In this document: in pieces, positions 8,382-18,802 of the stretch
How the letters are laid out: each line of letters starts with the position of its first letter
How positions within the stretch are numbered: position 1 is the stretch's first letter
NCBI GenBank assembly: GCA_913060495.1
Contig: CAJXRP010000027.1
Coordinates: forward strand, 1 to 39,203
Direction of reading: 5' to 3'
Origin: an uncultured Gammaproteobacteria bacterium
Lineage (GTDB): Bacteria > Pseudomonadota > Gammaproteobacteria > Pseudomonadales > Pseudohongiellaceae
DNA length: 39,203 bases
Notes under the pieces: generated by a model
Told to the model about the DNA's origin: nothing
The model's input: only the letters and a program-made list of their open reading frames with translations
The model's database searches: none
Made by a program: the position numbers and the translations under genes

Positions 8382-9221
8382 ATGCCTTCAGAGAACGAAA
8401 GTGCAGGGCAGAAGCGTAAGCTTGAACTCGCCTTTGCAGGACTAGTCTCGGTTGCTTTGCTGGCCTTAACGGTTGCCGTAACGAAACTTGCTCCTCCTCA
8501 CCCGAGCACTGCTGAGCTCACACCGACACTCGAACCGATTGTTGTCTTTCCTGACTTCGCGTCAATCTCCGACATCGAGGCAAAGAAGCAACAGTTTTTT
8601 GATTTTTTGCAGGACTATGTGCGTTATGAAAATAGCCTGATCAGCGATCAACGCTTGCGGCTATTGAATTACGCTGGAATCGTAGAAACCGGCGTCCCAT
8701 TGACTGGTCGTGAAAGAGATTGGGCGCTAGACCTAGCGATTACTTATGACGTAGATACCGAAGCGGCAACCGATCAGGCAATTGTCAGTGAATTGCTATT
8801 AAAGGTAGATGTGATTCCCGCTTCATTGGTATTAGCGCAGGCTGCAAACGAATCAGCGTGGGGTACCTCTAGATTCGCTCTTGAAGGCAATAATATTTTC
8901 GGCCAATGGTGCTTCGAAGAGGGCTGCGGCATCATTCCGAATAGAAGAGTTGCAGGGGCTACCCATGAGGTGAAGAGCTTTGACACAATTGAGGCTGCCA
9001 TCGAGGGCTATTTTCTGAATATAAATTCCCACCATCTGTATGCAGGTTTTCGCGGGGAACGAGCTCGGCTGAGACAGCTTGACCAGAGGCTAGATCCGAT
9101 ATTGCTTGCGCAAGGGCTGGACCGATACTCCCAGCGCGGGGAAAATTATATCGATGAAGTTCAGACTCTGATTCAGCAGAATGATCTGCGGCAAAGAGAT
9201 CGCCGCTGGATGGAAAATTAA
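8382..9221 (+). CDS. Bax-like glucosaminidase domain protein (GH73 type)
   Basis: This 279-residue protein resembles E. coli Bax (about 274 residues). A short basic N-terminus and a membrane anchor (about 14-36, FAGLVSVALLALTVAVTKL) place the rest in the periplasm. The glucosaminidase fold occupies about 130-265. The likely catalytic glutamate is in AQAANESAWGTSRFA, followed by EGNNIFGQWCF and the SFDTIEAAIEGYFLNIN segment typical of the family. The predicted role is cleavage of N-acetylglucosaminyl bonds in peptidoglycan or a related glycan. AGGGAG lies 8 bases before the ATG. A CRP-like site upstream suggests catabolite control. Confidence 0.85.
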   Translation: MPSENESAGQKRKLELAFAGLVSVALLALTVAVTKLAPPHPSTAELTPTLEPIVVFPDFASISDIEAKKQQFFDFLQDYVRYENSLISDQRLRLLNYAGIVETGVPLTGRERDWALDLAITYDVDTEAATDQAIVSELLLKVDVIPASLVLAQAANESAWGTSRFALEGNNIFGQWCFEEGCGIIPNRRVAGATHEVKSFDTIEAAIEGYFLNINSHHLYAGFRGERARLRQLDQRLDPILLAQGLDRYSQRGENYIDEVQTLIQQNDLRQRDRRWMEN

Positions 9222-9237
9222 TTCGCGTTCGCGAATT
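9220..9237. terminator. Hairpin between convergent bax-like and deacetylase genes
   Basis: AATTCGCG (9220-9227) and its exact complement CGCGAATT (9230-9237) flank a 2-base centre, filling the 19-nt gap between two convergent genes. There is no T-run on either side, so it may only partly stop transcription or bind protein. Confidence 0.3.
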
Positions 9238-9240
9238 GCA

Positions 9241-10320
9241 TTAATTCAAGTTTATCCACTGCAGCGAATACCAATAGTAGCGATTCGAGTCAGGATCCGG
9301 TGCGGTGCAGATATAGCGCCAGCGTCTTCCTGAATAGCTCTCTTCGGGGTTCAATTCCAGCACCCCTTGCTCCCTATCTATCCATGTCATTGGTATCGGT
9401 TTGCTGTTTGCGAAGCAGCCAATCTGGCTAAAGTTGTAGTTTCCATCCTCGAACCGAAGAGTGGTCGAAGGACTTCTGTCCAACGTTACAGGAGAGTCCG
9501 GTCGTACTTGCGTCACCGAAAATGGCAGGGTAGAAAACTTCGTGCTCGCGGTGTTCAAATTCGCATAGATACTTGCCAGTGGAAACCGCGGCAAAGCTAG
9601 GAAATCCGAGTCCGGGCCTACCGCGCCTGAATTTTGTGCGAGGCCGACAAAGTCTAGCTCCTGCAAGAGTGACTTTATCGCAGGGTCATATTCGCCATAG
9701 GGATAGGCCAAATAGCGATGAGATTGCCCGGTTTCCTGTTCTATTCTTTGCTCAGCCTTCAGTAAATCTTCGCGCAGTCTTGCTAGCCTCTGATCGTCAG
9801 ATTCCTTGTCTCTCATCTCCAGCATATAGGGGTGATCAACCATATGATTGGCGATGATCACATCGGCAGCGCTCATTTCTCTTATCTGATCCCAGGTCAT
9901 GTAGTTGCTCAGTCCATCATCGATAGGCTCAGTGCTGAGGAATAGCGTAAAAGGATAGCCGTAGGCCTCCAGCATAGGAAATGCCGCATCAAAAATGGAG
10001 CTGTAGCCATCGTCGAAGGTTATCACCACTGATTTTTCTGGTAGTGATTGCCCAGAGCGTAAGCTATCTATCATTCTGTCCAGGGCTATAACATTGAAAT
10101 CGTTGTCTCTTAAATAACGTAGATGAGCGTCGAAGTTCGCTGGGGATATCGACGTTGAGGCAGGCGTATCCTCGGCGACGTGGTGGTAGAGCAGGATGAC
10201 AGCGCTCTGTGCCGCCATAGACAGATTGCTGATCAGCAGCAGAGTGCTGACAATCAGTCCGTGACTGCAGGCGCTCAGAATTTTCTGTACTGCCAGGGAT
10301 GACTCTAAGTGTTTGATCAT
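9241..10320 (-). CDS. Exported polysaccharide deacetylase family protein
   Basis: This 359-residue protein has an N-terminal signal-like segment (about 14-36, ending SMAAQSA) and a NodB/CE4 deacetylase domain (about 38-260). The metal and catalytic motifs are TFDDGY (motif 1), NHMVDHPYM (motif 2, H-x3-H) and LAYPYGEYD (motif 3). The YHHVAED segment near the start is typical of PgaB-like enzymes that remove acetyl groups from N-acetylglucosamine polymers. The last ~100 residues are outside the core domain and unassigned. It is divergent from fadB and convergent with the bax-like gene, so it seems to be a single-gene unit. The substrate (peptidoglycan or exopolysaccharide) cannot be decided. 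Confidence 0.87.
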   Translation of the reverse strand: MIKHLESSLAVQKILSACSHGLIVSTLLLISNLSMAAQSAVILLYHHVAEDTPASTSISPANFDAHLRYLRDNDFNVIALDRMIDSLRSGQSLPEKSVVITFDDGYSSIFDAAFPMLEAYGYPFTLFLSTEPIDDGLSNYMTWDQIREMSAADVIIANHMVDHPYMLEMRDKESDDQRLARLREDLLKAEQRIEQETGQSHRYLAYPYGEYDPAIKSLLQELDFVGLAQNSGAVGPDSDFLALPRFPLASIYANLNTASTKFSTLPFSVTQVRPDSPVTLDRSPSTTLRFEDGNYNFSQIGCFANSKPIPMTWIDREQGVLELNPEESYSGRRWRYICTAPDPDSNRYYWYSLQWINLN

Positions 10321-10369
10321 AGTCAGATAATAACCTAATTCTTACTGTTCTGGCTGTAAACTCGATGAC

Positions 10370-10398
10370 TTCTTATATAGGGCAAGCAGCGCTATAAT
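10370..10398 (+). promoter_or_regulatory. Candidate promoter of the fadBA operon
   Basis: A perfect TATAAT (10393-10398) lies 17 bases after a weak -35 (TTCTTA, 10370-10375) and 48 bases before the fadB ATG, in the divergent gap with the deacetylase gene. The -10 is convincing and the -35 is not, which would suit an activated promoter. No FadR-type operator was recognised. Confidence 0.5.
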
Positions 10399-10445
10399 GC
10401 CCGGCTCTGAGCCACCGCGCGGTTCACCCATTATTGGAGCTAAAT

Positions 10446-12587
10446 ATGATCTACTCAGGCAAGGCGCTAAGCGTCGACGTATTGCCTTCTGGCATTGCCA
10501 ACCTGGTCTTCGACCTGGAAGGTTCATCGGTAAATAAATTCGACCAAGGAACTCTGCGTGAGTTGCAGGAGGCGGTTGCCGCTCTGCACAAAGCTGATGT
10601 GTCGGGTCTAGTGCTATCAAGCGCGAAGACAACTTTTATAGTTGGTGCCGACATAACTGAATTCACCTCGAAATTTGCCGAAGGCGAGCAGCAGGTGCAT
10701 GCGTGGCTTGTCGAAGTGAATAAAATATTTTCCGATTTAGAAGATCTGCCATTTCCCACGGTTGCAGCCATCAATGGCATCGCGCTAGGTGGAGGTTTTG
10801 AATTGGCGATTTCGGCGGACTATCGTGTCGCGACTGAAACTGCTGTTGTTGGCTTTCCTGAAGTTAAGTTGGGTATATTGCCTGGCTTCGGAGGTACCGT
10901 GAGGTTGCCGCGACTGATCGGAGCCGACAACGCCAATCAATGGATTAGCAGCGGGTCGCACATTAAGGCCAAACAGGCTTTTGCAGAAGGGGCGCTCGAT
11001 GCAATAGTTGATGAAGGCTTGCTCCTAGAGGCTGCCGAGAAAATCATCCAGCAATGCAATGAAGGCAAATTCGATTACAAAAAAATTCGCACGCAGAAGA
11101 CGTCCCCACTAACACTCTCGCCGATAGAATTAAATGTCGCGTTCGAGACTGCCAAGGGTATGGTTGCTGCAGCGGCAGGGCCAAATTATCCGGCGCCTAT
11201 TACCGCTGTAATGGCGATGCAGGAAGCTGCGACCATGGACCGTGCTGGTGCCTTGGAAGTTGAGCATAAGGGTTTTATAAAGCTTGCAGCGACCGAAGTT
11301 GCAGCGAACCTTGTGCAGATGTTCCTTAACGATCAGTTCCTCGGTGGTCTTGCGAAGAAGCAACAGGCTGCGGCGAAATCTATCTCTAAGGCTGCGGTAT
11401 TAGGCGCGGGAATTATGGGTGGTGGTATCGCCTATCAGTCAGCCCTGAAGGGCACGCCTATCATTATGAAGGACATCGCCCAAGAGGGTATAGATCTGGG
11501 CATGGCGGAAGCGCGCAAGCAGCTCGACAAGCAGGTAGCGAAAGGGCGAATGGATGGCAATAAGATGTTTGGCATTCTATCGAGCATCGAGCCTACGTTG
11601 AGCTATGACAGTATCGAGCAGGCTGATATCGTTGTTGAGGCCGTTGTCGAAAATCCCAATGTCAAAAAGTCCGTGCTAGCGGAACTCGAAACTTTAGTCC
11701 GCGAAGACGCGATCATCGCGACGAACACCTCTACTATTTCTGTCGATGATTTATCGACTGTATTAAAACGTCCGGAAAATTTCTGCGGTATGCATTTTTT
11801 CAATCCAGTTCCGGTAATGCCTCTGGTGGAAGTGATTCGTGGAGAGAAGAGCAGTGATGAGACGATAGCGACTACAGTAGCCTATGCCAAGAAGATGGGT
11901 AAAGTGCCCATCGTTGTTAATAACTGCCCCGGCTTCTTAGTTAATCGTATTTTATTTCCCTATTTCGGTGCGTTCTCGCGGTTGTTAAGCGATGGCGCCA
12001 ATTATAAGCAAATCGATAAGGCTATGGAGCGATTCGGCTGGCCGATGGGGCCTGCTTATCTGTTGGATGTTGTAGGTCTAGATACGGCGGTTCATGCGCA
12101 GGCAGTTATGGCTGATGGCTTCGATCGTATGAAGTTAGATATCGACACTGTAATAGACAAGCTGTTCGAACAGAAAGATCTTGGGCAGAAATCAGGCAGC
12201 GGTTTTTATCTTTATGAGCAAGATAAGAGAGGTAAGCCAAAGAAGCTTCCGAATCCAGCAACGGAACAGCTAGCTACTTCCATGGCATCTGCGAGCAAAA
12301 CGTTTGATGATGAGGAAATTGTGCAGCGAATGATGGTTGCCATGTGCATGGAAACAATTCGTTGCATAGAGGATGGGATCGTAAGCACGGCTATTGAGGC
12401 GGATATGGGATTGGTTCTCGGCATTGGCTTTCCTCCGTTTCGGGGTGGTGCACTGCGCTATGTCGATAGCCTTGGTTTGAGTCAATTTTGTGATATCGCA
12501 GATAAATATGCAGATTTAGGTGAGCTCTATCATCCTACTGCAAAGCTGCGTGATATGGCTGCAGCAAAGGAAACGTTCTATAGCTAA
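10446..12587 (+). CDS. fadB: Fatty acid oxidation complex subunit alpha
   Basis: This 713-residue multifunctional enzyme (E. coli FadB, 729) carries enoyl-CoA hydratase/isomerase in its first ~190 residues and 3-hydroxyacyl-CoA dehydrogenase from about 315 on. The hydratase motif [11 protein letters not shown] and the [19 protein letters not shown] segment hold the two catalytic glutamates. The NAD motif is [11 protein letters not shown]. The catalytic histidine lies in [15 protein letters not shown], and [11 protein letters not shown] follows. It works with FadA in a cytoplasmic alpha2-beta2 complex. I chose ATG 10446 because GGAG at 10436-10439 precedes it by 6 bases and the protein then begins MIYSGKAL like other FadB proteins. 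An upstream TTG at 10434 overlaps that site and is unlikely. Confidence 0.97.
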   Translation: MIYSGKALSVDVLPSGIANLVFDLEGSSVNKFDQGTLRELQEAVAALHKADVSGLVLSSAKTTFIVGADITEFTSKFAEGEQQVHAWLVEVNKIFSDLEDLPFPTVAAINGIALGGGFELAISADYRVATETAVVGFPEVKLGILPGFGGTVRLPRLIGADNANQWISSGSHIKAKQAFAEGALDAIVDEGLLLEAAEKIIQQCNEGKFDYKKIRTQKTSPLTLSPIELNVAFETAKGMVAAAAGPNYPAPITAVMAMQEAATMDRAGALEVEHKGFIKLAATEVAANLVQMFLNDQFLGGLAKKQQAAAKSISKAAVLGAGIMGGGIAYQSALKGTPIIMKDIAQEGIDLGMAEARKQLDKQVAKGRMDGNKMFGILSSIEPTLSYDSIEQADIVVEAVVENPNVKKSVLAELETLVREDAIIATNTSTISVDDLSTVLKRPENFCGMHFFNPVPVMPLVEVIRGEKSSDETIATTVAYAKKMGKVPIVVNNCPGFLVNRILFPYFGAFSRLLSDGANYKQIDKAMERFGWPMGPAYLLDVVGLDTAVHAQAVMADGFDRMKLDIDTVIDKLFEQKDLGQKSGSGFYLYEQDKRGKPKKLPNPATEQLATSMASASKTFDDEEIVQRMMVAMCMETIRCIEDGIVSTAIEADMGLVLGIGFPPFRGGALRYVDSLGLSQFCDIADKYADLGELYHPTAKLRDMAAAKETFYS

Positions 12588-12629
12588 GGGGCTTTATAAA
12601 TAGCCGAGAAAATTTTGGGCATTAGCTAA

Positions 12630-13847
<1,218 letters not shown>

Positions 13848-13852
13848 ACACT

Positions 13853-14743
13853 ATGTTGAGTGAATCCCCCGTAAGCATTGTAGAGCCTCTCCCGAAAAGT
13901 GGGGCGGGTGTAGATCTCAGTGGCAGAAAGAATTCTTCGCTAAACCGTTCCCGTAAGAATCTGCGCCGAGATGTTGGCCGGGCGATTGCTGACTACAATA
14001 TGATAGAAGAAGGTGACGTGGTTATGGTCTGCCTTTCTGGGGGGAAAGACTCCTATGCGATGCTGGATATTCTGCTAAGCCTACAGAAGAGCGCACCTAT
14101 TAATTTTAAGTTACACGCCGTAAATCTTGACCAAAAGCAGCCAGACTTTCCAGAACACGTTCTGCCTGCCTATCTGGATGAGCTCAAAGTGGATTACACG
14201 ATCATCGAGAAAGATACTTACTCTATCGTTACCGATAAGGTGGAAGAGGGTAGAACCTATTGCGGTCTTTGCTCGCGCCTGCGTCGAGGAATTTTGTACA
14301 ATCATGCGCAGACTATAGGCGCAACCAAAATAGCGCTAGGTCATCACCGTGATGATATTGTGGAGACTCTATTTCTTAATATGTTCTATGGCGGCAAGTT
14401 AAAGGCGATGCCACCGAAACTGCTTAGCGATGATAAGAGAAACATCGTTATCAGGCCTCTCGCGTATTGCAAAGAGAAGGAAATCGCTCGCTACGCCGAA
14501 CTCAGTAATTTTCCCATCATCCCGTGCAATCTCTGTGGCACCCAAGATAATATGCAGCGCCAAGCTATCAAGGGAATGTTGCAGCAATGGGATAAGAGTC
14601 ATCCAGGGCGTGTGGAAACCATATTCCGTAGTATCGCCAACGTATCCTTGTCGCAGTTAGCTGATACCAAGAACTTTCCGTTCACCGAACTACAAACTGT
14701 ATCCCCTGATTCGGCTGAGCTTAATGTAGTCGAGCTCGTTTAA
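13853..14743 (+). CDS. ttcA: tRNA 2-thiocytidine biosynthesis protein TtcA
   Basis: This 296-residue PP-loop ATPase thiolates cytidine 32 of certain tRNAs using an oxygen-sensitive 4Fe-4S cluster. The ATP motif SGGKDS is intact. Two cluster cysteines are in TYCGLCSR and the third is in IPCNLCGTQ. The [10 protein letters not shown] segment is family-typical. I took ATG 13853, just after the fadA stop. The frame reads further upstream to 13799 but only inside fadA. No clear ribosome site is seen, so translation may be coupled to fadA. The N-terminal ~25 residues before [20 protein letters not shown] look variable. Confidence 0.95.
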   Translation: MLSESPVSIVEPLPKSGAGVDLSGRKNSSLNRSRKNLRRDVGRAIADYNMIEEGDVVMVCLSGGKDSYAMLDILLSLQKSAPINFKLHAVNLDQKQPDFPEHVLPAYLDELKVDYTIIEKDTYSIVTDKVEEGRTYCGLCSRLRRGILYNHAQTIGATKIALGHHRDDIVETLFLNMFYGGKLKAMPPKLLSDDKRNIVIRPLAYCKEKEIARYAELSNFPIIPCNLCGTQDNMQRQAIKGMLQQWDKSHPGRVETIFRSIANVSLSQLADTKNFPFTELQTVSPDSAELNVVELV

Positions 14744-14752
14744 TCTTAATCT

Positions 14753-14965
14753 ATGAATATTCCATTTCAAGAGTTAGAGGCTGAAACACTAACAGCAATT
14801 ATTGAAGAGTTTATAAGCCGTGAAGGCACCGACTATGGAATTCATGAAACTAGTCTTGAGAAGAAAGTGCAGCAGGTAAAGAATCAATTGCAGCGCGGTG
14901 AGATAGTGGTTACGTTTGATCCGGAAAGTCAGAGCTGTGATTTGCAAGTAGCTGCTGAACGCTAA
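14753..14965 (+). CDS. yheU: YheU family protein (UPF0270)
   Basis: This 70-residue protein matches the YheU family across its length. It starts [13 protein letters not shown], then [30 protein letters not shown] and RGEIVVTFD, the same order as E. coli YheU (about 72 residues). The biochemical function of the family is not established to my knowledge. It lies 9 nt after ttcA and 24 nt before the tusA-like gene, inside the plus-strand string. Confidence 0.9.
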   Translation: MNIPFQELEAETLTAIIEEFISREGTDYGIHETSLEKKVQQVKNQLQRGEIVVTFDPESQSCDLQVAAER

Positions 14966-14989
14966 TAGTTAAGACAACGAAGTGCGCTT

Positions 14990-15265
14990 ATGTCCAATAT
15001 AAATACTGAATCAGATATCGATGAGCTAGGTGCAGATGGTGCTCTGCTCTTGGATGCGTCTGGTTTGTTTTGTCCAGAACCGGTTATGCTCTTGCATAAT
15101 AAGGTGCGTGATATTGAGTCAGGCCAACTACTGAAATTGATTGCGACTGATCCCTCGACTACTCGTGATGTGCCTAAATTTTGTCACTTTCTCGGCCATG
15201 AGTTGCTTGAGTCCATTGAGAAAGACGGTAGCTTTACGTATCTAATTCGCAAGGTCGAAACATAG
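14990..15265 (+). CDS. tusA: TusA/SirA family sulfur carrier protein
   Basis: This 91-residue protein has the TusA fold. The signature LDASGLFCPEPVMLL (about 21-35) contains the Cys-Pro-x-Pro active site that carries persulfide sulfur. ATDPSTTRDVPKFCHFLGHEL is also family-typical. In E. coli TusA relays sulfur from IscS toward 2-thiouridine in tRNA. Placement two genes after ttcA supports a tRNA-thiolation role, though TtcA is not a known TusA client. It could instead be one of the TusA paralogues (YedF/YeeD-like), so the symbol is tentative. The first ~17 residues are acidic and extra compared with E. coli TusA (81). Confidence 0.82.
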   Translation: MSNINTESDIDELGADGALLLDASGLFCPEPVMLLHNKVRDIESGQLLKLIATDPSTTRDVPKFCHFLGHELLESIEKDGSFTYLIRKVET

Positions 15266-15310
15266 TTGCAGCCTGCAATTCTTCGTAGTCTTGCCTAGAG
15301 AACACTTCAT

Positions 15311-16249
15311 ATGAGCGAGCAGCACGGTACTTATTATCTAGTCGATGGCTCAATCTACATATTTCAGTCGCATTTTTCCCCCTATGTGGAATGTTTCGAT
15401 GTTGATGGCAACGATCTAAGTGCTGTCTATGGTTTCACTCAATTTCTATTGCAGTTTCTAAGGCGTGTTAAACCCGACCGTATTGCTGTGGCCTTAGATG
15501 AGAGTCTATTCAGTGGCTTTCGGCACGAGCTGTGTCCGAACTACAAGTCGAACAGAGAATTGCCAGATGAAAACCTGACAATGCAGTTAAAAGGCTGCAG
15601 AGAAATTTGTTCCATTCTTGGCATGGCGTCTTATGCGAGCAAGAAGTACGAGGCCGACGATATCATTGGTACGCTCTCGGTTAGAATGTCCGATTTGCTA
15701 CCGGGAGATCCTGCGTTGTGTATTGTGTCTAGAGACAAAGATCTCTCACAGTTGCTCAAAACAGACAAAGACTATATGTGGGATTACAGTGGAAATCGAA
15801 AGCGTTACAGGGCGGACATTCAGGAAGAGTTCGGTGTTAGTCCTGAGCAATTCGCCGACTACCTGGGTCTGGTAGGCGACTCGGTTGATTGCATTACAGG
15901 TGTTCCCGGGGTCGGGCCAGTTAAAGCAAAAGAGTTGCTGCGAAACTTTTCAAGCATGGACGGTATCTATGAAAATCTTTCTGAAGTGGCTGGTCTGCCG
16001 CTTCGCGGGGCTGCTGGCTTGGCTTCGAAGTTAGAGGCTCATCAGGCAGAGGCGAGATTGAGTCGTGAGCTTGCGACTATAATATGTAACGCCAGTGATC
16101 AGCACGAGGGCTTTGCCCACGCGGTGCCTAGTTCACTAGAAGTGGCGGATATCGATGTTTTCTCTTTTCAAAAATTTCTTTCGAATTATAGGTTTACTAA
16201 GAGCGATGGCGATCATCTTCTTTCTGTTGCCGAACGATTCGCAAGCTAA
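15311..16249 (+). CDS. 5'-3' exonuclease / flap endonuclease (Pol I N-domain-like, Xni-like)
   Basis: This 312-residue stand-alone 5' nuclease resembles the N-terminal domain of DNA polymerase I. Metal-binding acidic motifs are YLVDGS near the start, YEADDIIGTL and VSRDKDLSQLL. A helix-hairpin-helix DNA-binding segment with its preceding acidic pair reads GDSVDCITGVPGVGPVKAKELL. No polymerase domain is attached. It is longer than E. coli Xni (about 251) and close in length to the Pol I 5' nuclease domain. It should cut flaps or RNA primers during replication and repair. It lies 45 nt after tusA and 23 nt before pdxB. Confidence 0.88.
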   Translation: MSEQHGTYYLVDGSIYIFQSHFSPYVECFDVDGNDLSAVYGFTQFLLQFLRRVKPDRIAVALDESLFSGFRHELCPNYKSNRELPDENLTMQLKGCREICSILGMASYASKKYEADDIIGTLSVRMSDLLPGDPALCIVSRDKDLSQLLKTDKDYMWDYSGNRKRYRADIQEEFGVSPEQFADYLGLVGDSVDCITGVPGVGPVKAKELLRNFSSMDGIYENLSEVAGLPLRGAAGLASKLEAHQAEARLSRELATIICNASDQHEGFAHAVPSSLEVADIDVFSFQKFLSNYRFTKSDGDHLLSVAERFAS

Positions 16250-16272
16250 CACCAAATACCTACGGTCATAGA

Positions 16273-17403
16273 ATGAAGATTTTCGCTGACAAAAATATTT
16301 TGGCCGTGCAGAGCAATTTTAGCTGCCACGGTGATCTTCATTTTTTTGATGGTCGCAGCGTGAAGAAGGAAGACCTTATTGAGGCGGATGCACTTCTGGT
16401 GCGTTCTATCACGCCTATTGATGAGGCTCTGCTAGGCGGGACAACAATTCGCTTCGTGGGTACCGCCACGAGCGGTATCGATCATGTTGATACGGCGTAT
16501 TTGCGCGATGCGGGTATACATTTTGTAGACGCTAAGGGTAGCAATGCGAATGCGGTAGTTGATTACTGTTTTACAGTTCTAGCTTTCGCTGCGCTACATA
16601 GAAACTTCTCTTTTGGAGGGTGCAAAGTAGGTATTATCGGGGCTGGAGCGGTCGGTGGTTTGTTCGCTGCTAAGCTGGATGAATTAGCTGTTGAGGTCCG
16701 TTGCTATGATCCCTTCTTAGCGGCAACGGGAGTAGGTGGTCGCGAATATCATTCCTTGGACGCTGTGCTCGAATGCGATGTGGTATCTCTGCATGTGCCA
16801 CTTACGACTGCTGGCCTGCACCCCACAGAAAATTTACTGAGCGAGAGAGAATTAGCTGGCTTAAAAAAGAACGCCATCCTCATTAACGCATGTCGTGGCT
16901 GTGTAGTGAATGAGTTTGCCCTAAAGTCACTACTTTCTACGCGCGACGATGTTGTGACCGCATTCGACGTCTGGGCGGACGAGCCAACTATCGATTCGTC
17001 CCTTGCTCAATCTGTTGATATAGCGACTCCTCATATTGCAGGCTATAGCAAAGAGGCGAAATCGAATGCGACAAAGTTGCTAGCTCGCGCATTTGAGCAG
17101 CATTTCAGTCTAGGTGCCGATGCTGATCCTGAGGTAGCTGAGGAAGGTTCTGATCTTGTCGCTGTAGAGAATGCTTCAGAAAAGTTAATGCAGTGGAGCA
17201 CCTTGCTGGCAGCATTTCCTTTGGGTGAGCTTAGCGATGACTTTAAGCAGCAGGTGAGTAGCGGGGCGGGGGCTAAAGCGTTCGACTCATTTCGGCAGAA
17301 ACTTTTACAGAGGCGAGAGTTTTTAAGCCGTTCGCTAAGAACCGAAAGTTATTCTGCTGCACATCAGGAGCAACTTTCGGTTCTAGGTTTTCACTTCAAA
17401 TAA
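16273..17403 (+). CDS. pdxB: Erythronate-4-phosphate dehydrogenase
   Basis: This 376-residue D-2-hydroxyacid dehydrogenase (E. coli PdxB, 378) oxidises 4-phosphoerythronate in the DXP-dependent pathway to pyridoxal 5'-phosphate. The NAD motif is GIIGAGAVGG. PdxB-type features are MKIFADKNI at the start, FVGTATSGIDHVD, AKGSNANAVVDY and ILINACRG. The catalytic Arg is in NACRG and the His in ATPHIAGYS. The C-terminal ~100 residues form the PdxB-specific domain. The gene ends the seven-gene plus-strand string, and its stop codon directly abuts the stop codon of convergent alaA. Confidence 0.95.
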   Translation: MKIFADKNILAVQSNFSCHGDLHFFDGRSVKKEDLIEADALLVRSITPIDEALLGGTTIRFVGTATSGIDHVDTAYLRDAGIHFVDAKGSNANAVVDYCFTVLAFAALHRNFSFGGCKVGIIGAGAVGGLFAAKLDELAVEVRCYDPFLAATGVGGREYHSLDAVLECDVVSLHVPLTTAGLHPTENLLSERELAGLKKNAILINACRGCVVNEFALKSLLSTRDDVVTAFDVWADEPTIDSSLAQSVDIATPHIAGYSKEAKSNATKLLARAFEQHFSLGADADPEVAEEGSDLVAVENASEKLMQWSTLLAAFPLGELSDDFKQQVSSGAGAKAFDSFRQKLLQRREFLSRSLRTESYSAAHQEQLSVLGFHFK

Positions 17404-18618
17404 CTATTTGCGGTATTTCTCAAGCACTCTAGCGATACCGGCCACGGCGGGTTCCAATTCATCTACTCGCGGCAGGAATACCAGGCGCAGATGCTGCGTA
17501 TCTTCGATATTAAAGGCGCTGCCTTGCACCAATAGAATTTGTTCCTGCTCAAGAATGTCCATTACTAAGGCTACGTCATCGTCAATCTTGTAGATTGAGG
17601 GATCGAGTTTAGGGAACATATAGATAGCACCCTGGGGTTTCACGCAGCTTACACCTGGAATCTGAGTGAGCAGCTCCCATGCAATGTCGCGTTGTTGCTT
17701 CAGTCTGCCGCCAGGCAAGACAAGGTCATTGATGCTCTGATAGCCCCCTAGAGCCGTCTGTACGGCGAACTGTGCTGGCACATTGGCGCACAAGCGCATA
17801 TTGCTCAAGATCTCTAGGCCTTCAATATAGCTGCTCGCATTCTGTTTTGGGCCGCTAAGAATCATCCATCCTGAACGAAACCCCGCGAGACGATAAGATT
17901 TTGAGAGCCCATTGAAACTTACTATGAACACATCATCACATAATGAGGCGGCCGGGATATGTGCAGCGTCGTCGTAGATAATTTTGCTGTAAATTTCGTC
18001 TGCGAAAAGGATGAGCTCATGCTTACGGCATAGCTCAATTAGCTGCAATAAGATGTCCTTGCTATACACCGCTCCAGTTGGATTGTTCGGATTAATTATG
18101 ACTAGCGCACGGGTGTTGCTGGTAATCAACGATTCCATGTTGGCAATATCTGGAAACCAGTCAGCTTGTTCGTCACACACATAATGAACTGCAGTACCGC
18201 CACTCAAACTTACAGCCGCCGTCCATAAAGGGTAGTCGGGTGCGGGAACTAGCACTTCGTCGCCATCGTTTAAAAGTGCCTGCATCGCCATCGTTATAAG
18301 TTCACTAACACCGTTTCCCAAGTAGATATCGTCAATTTCGATATTAGGTACATTTAGGCGTTGGCACTCTTGCATTATCGCTTTGCGAGCAGAGAACAGC
18401 CCCTTGGAGTCGCAGTAGCCCTGGGCTGCTGATAGGTTGTGTATCACATCATGTAGAATTTCATCGGGCGCATTGAAGCCAAAGGCGGCAGGGTTGCCAA
18501 TGTTCAGTTTCAATATTTGGTGGCCTTCCTCTTCCAGCTTCTTAGCTTCCTCAAGAACGGGCCCGCGAATGTCATAACAGACATTGCCTAATTTGTCGGA
18601 TTGATACACTTTAGTCAT
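17404..18618 (-). CDS. alaA: Alanine aminotransferase, AlaA-like (PLP-dependent)
   Basis: This 404-residue fold-type I aminotransferase matches E. coli AlaA (405) in length and motifs. It makes alanine from pyruvate and glutamate. GNGVSELI and DYPLWTAAVSLSGG are the cofactor-phosphate and substrate regions. NPNNPTGAVYS and FADEIYSKI hold the PLP-ring Asn and Asp. The Schiff-base lysine is in SFNGLSKSYRLAGFR, and RLVFLP carries the carboxylate-binding Arg. An AGAGAG-like sequence precedes the ATG. It is divergent from the msrB remnant and convergent with pdxB, whose pathway supplies its cofactor. The AlaA assignment is by length and motifs, and another alanine/valine-type transaminase is possible. 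Confidence 0.9.
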   Translation of the reverse strand: MTKVYQSDKLGNVCYDIRGPVLEEAKKLEEEGHQILKLNIGNPAAFGFNAPDEILHDVIHNLSAAQGYCDSKGLFSARKAIMQECQRLNVPNIEIDDIYLGNGVSELITMAMQALLNDGDEVLVPAPDYPLWTAAVSLSGGTAVHYVCDEQADWFPDIANMESLITSNTRALVIINPNNPTGAVYSKDILLQLIELCRKHELILFADEIYSKIIYDDAAHIPAASLCDDVFIVSFNGLSKSYRLAGFRSGWMILSGPKQNASSYIEGLEILSNMRLCANVPAQFAVQTALGGYQSINDLVLPGGRLKQQRDIAWELLTQIPGVSCVKPQGAIYMFPKLDPSIYKIDDDVALVMDILEQEQILLVQGSAFNIEDTQHLRLVFLPRVDELEPAVAGIARVLEKYRK

Positions 18619-18725
18619 GCTTCACGCTCTCTATTGCTTTCCGAAAAAATATCTCTATCCAATTGTCGGCAGCTATGACATTAGAATAAACCCTTTGAGG
18701 CAAAGAACCCCATTTGAGGGCTGCT

Positions 18726-18793
18726 GATCTCCTATCCGATGGGAGATCTTGGTCTAAACTTTGGTGTACCAATCACCTAAGAGCAGTGATTGG
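18726..18793 (+). other. Two consecutive hairpins upstream of the msrB remnant
   Basis: GATCTCC/GGAGATC (18726-18732 and 18742-18748) forms a 7-bp stem. CCAATCAC/GTGATTGG (18769-18776 and 18786-18793) forms an 8-bp stem with a 9-nt loop. The segment TTGGTGTACCAA (18761-18772) can compete for the same CCAA. They sit between alaA and the msrB pseudogene. Neither has a T-run. They may be a leftover leader of msrB or part of the alaA control region. Confidence 0.35.
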
Positions 18794-18802
18794 AGTAAAG
18801 TG

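Noticed and set aside
10434..10445. TTG start for fadB and matching 12-nt extension
   Set aside because: It overlaps the GGAG ribosome site of the ATG at 10446, and FadB proteins begin at the MIYSGKAL equivalent.
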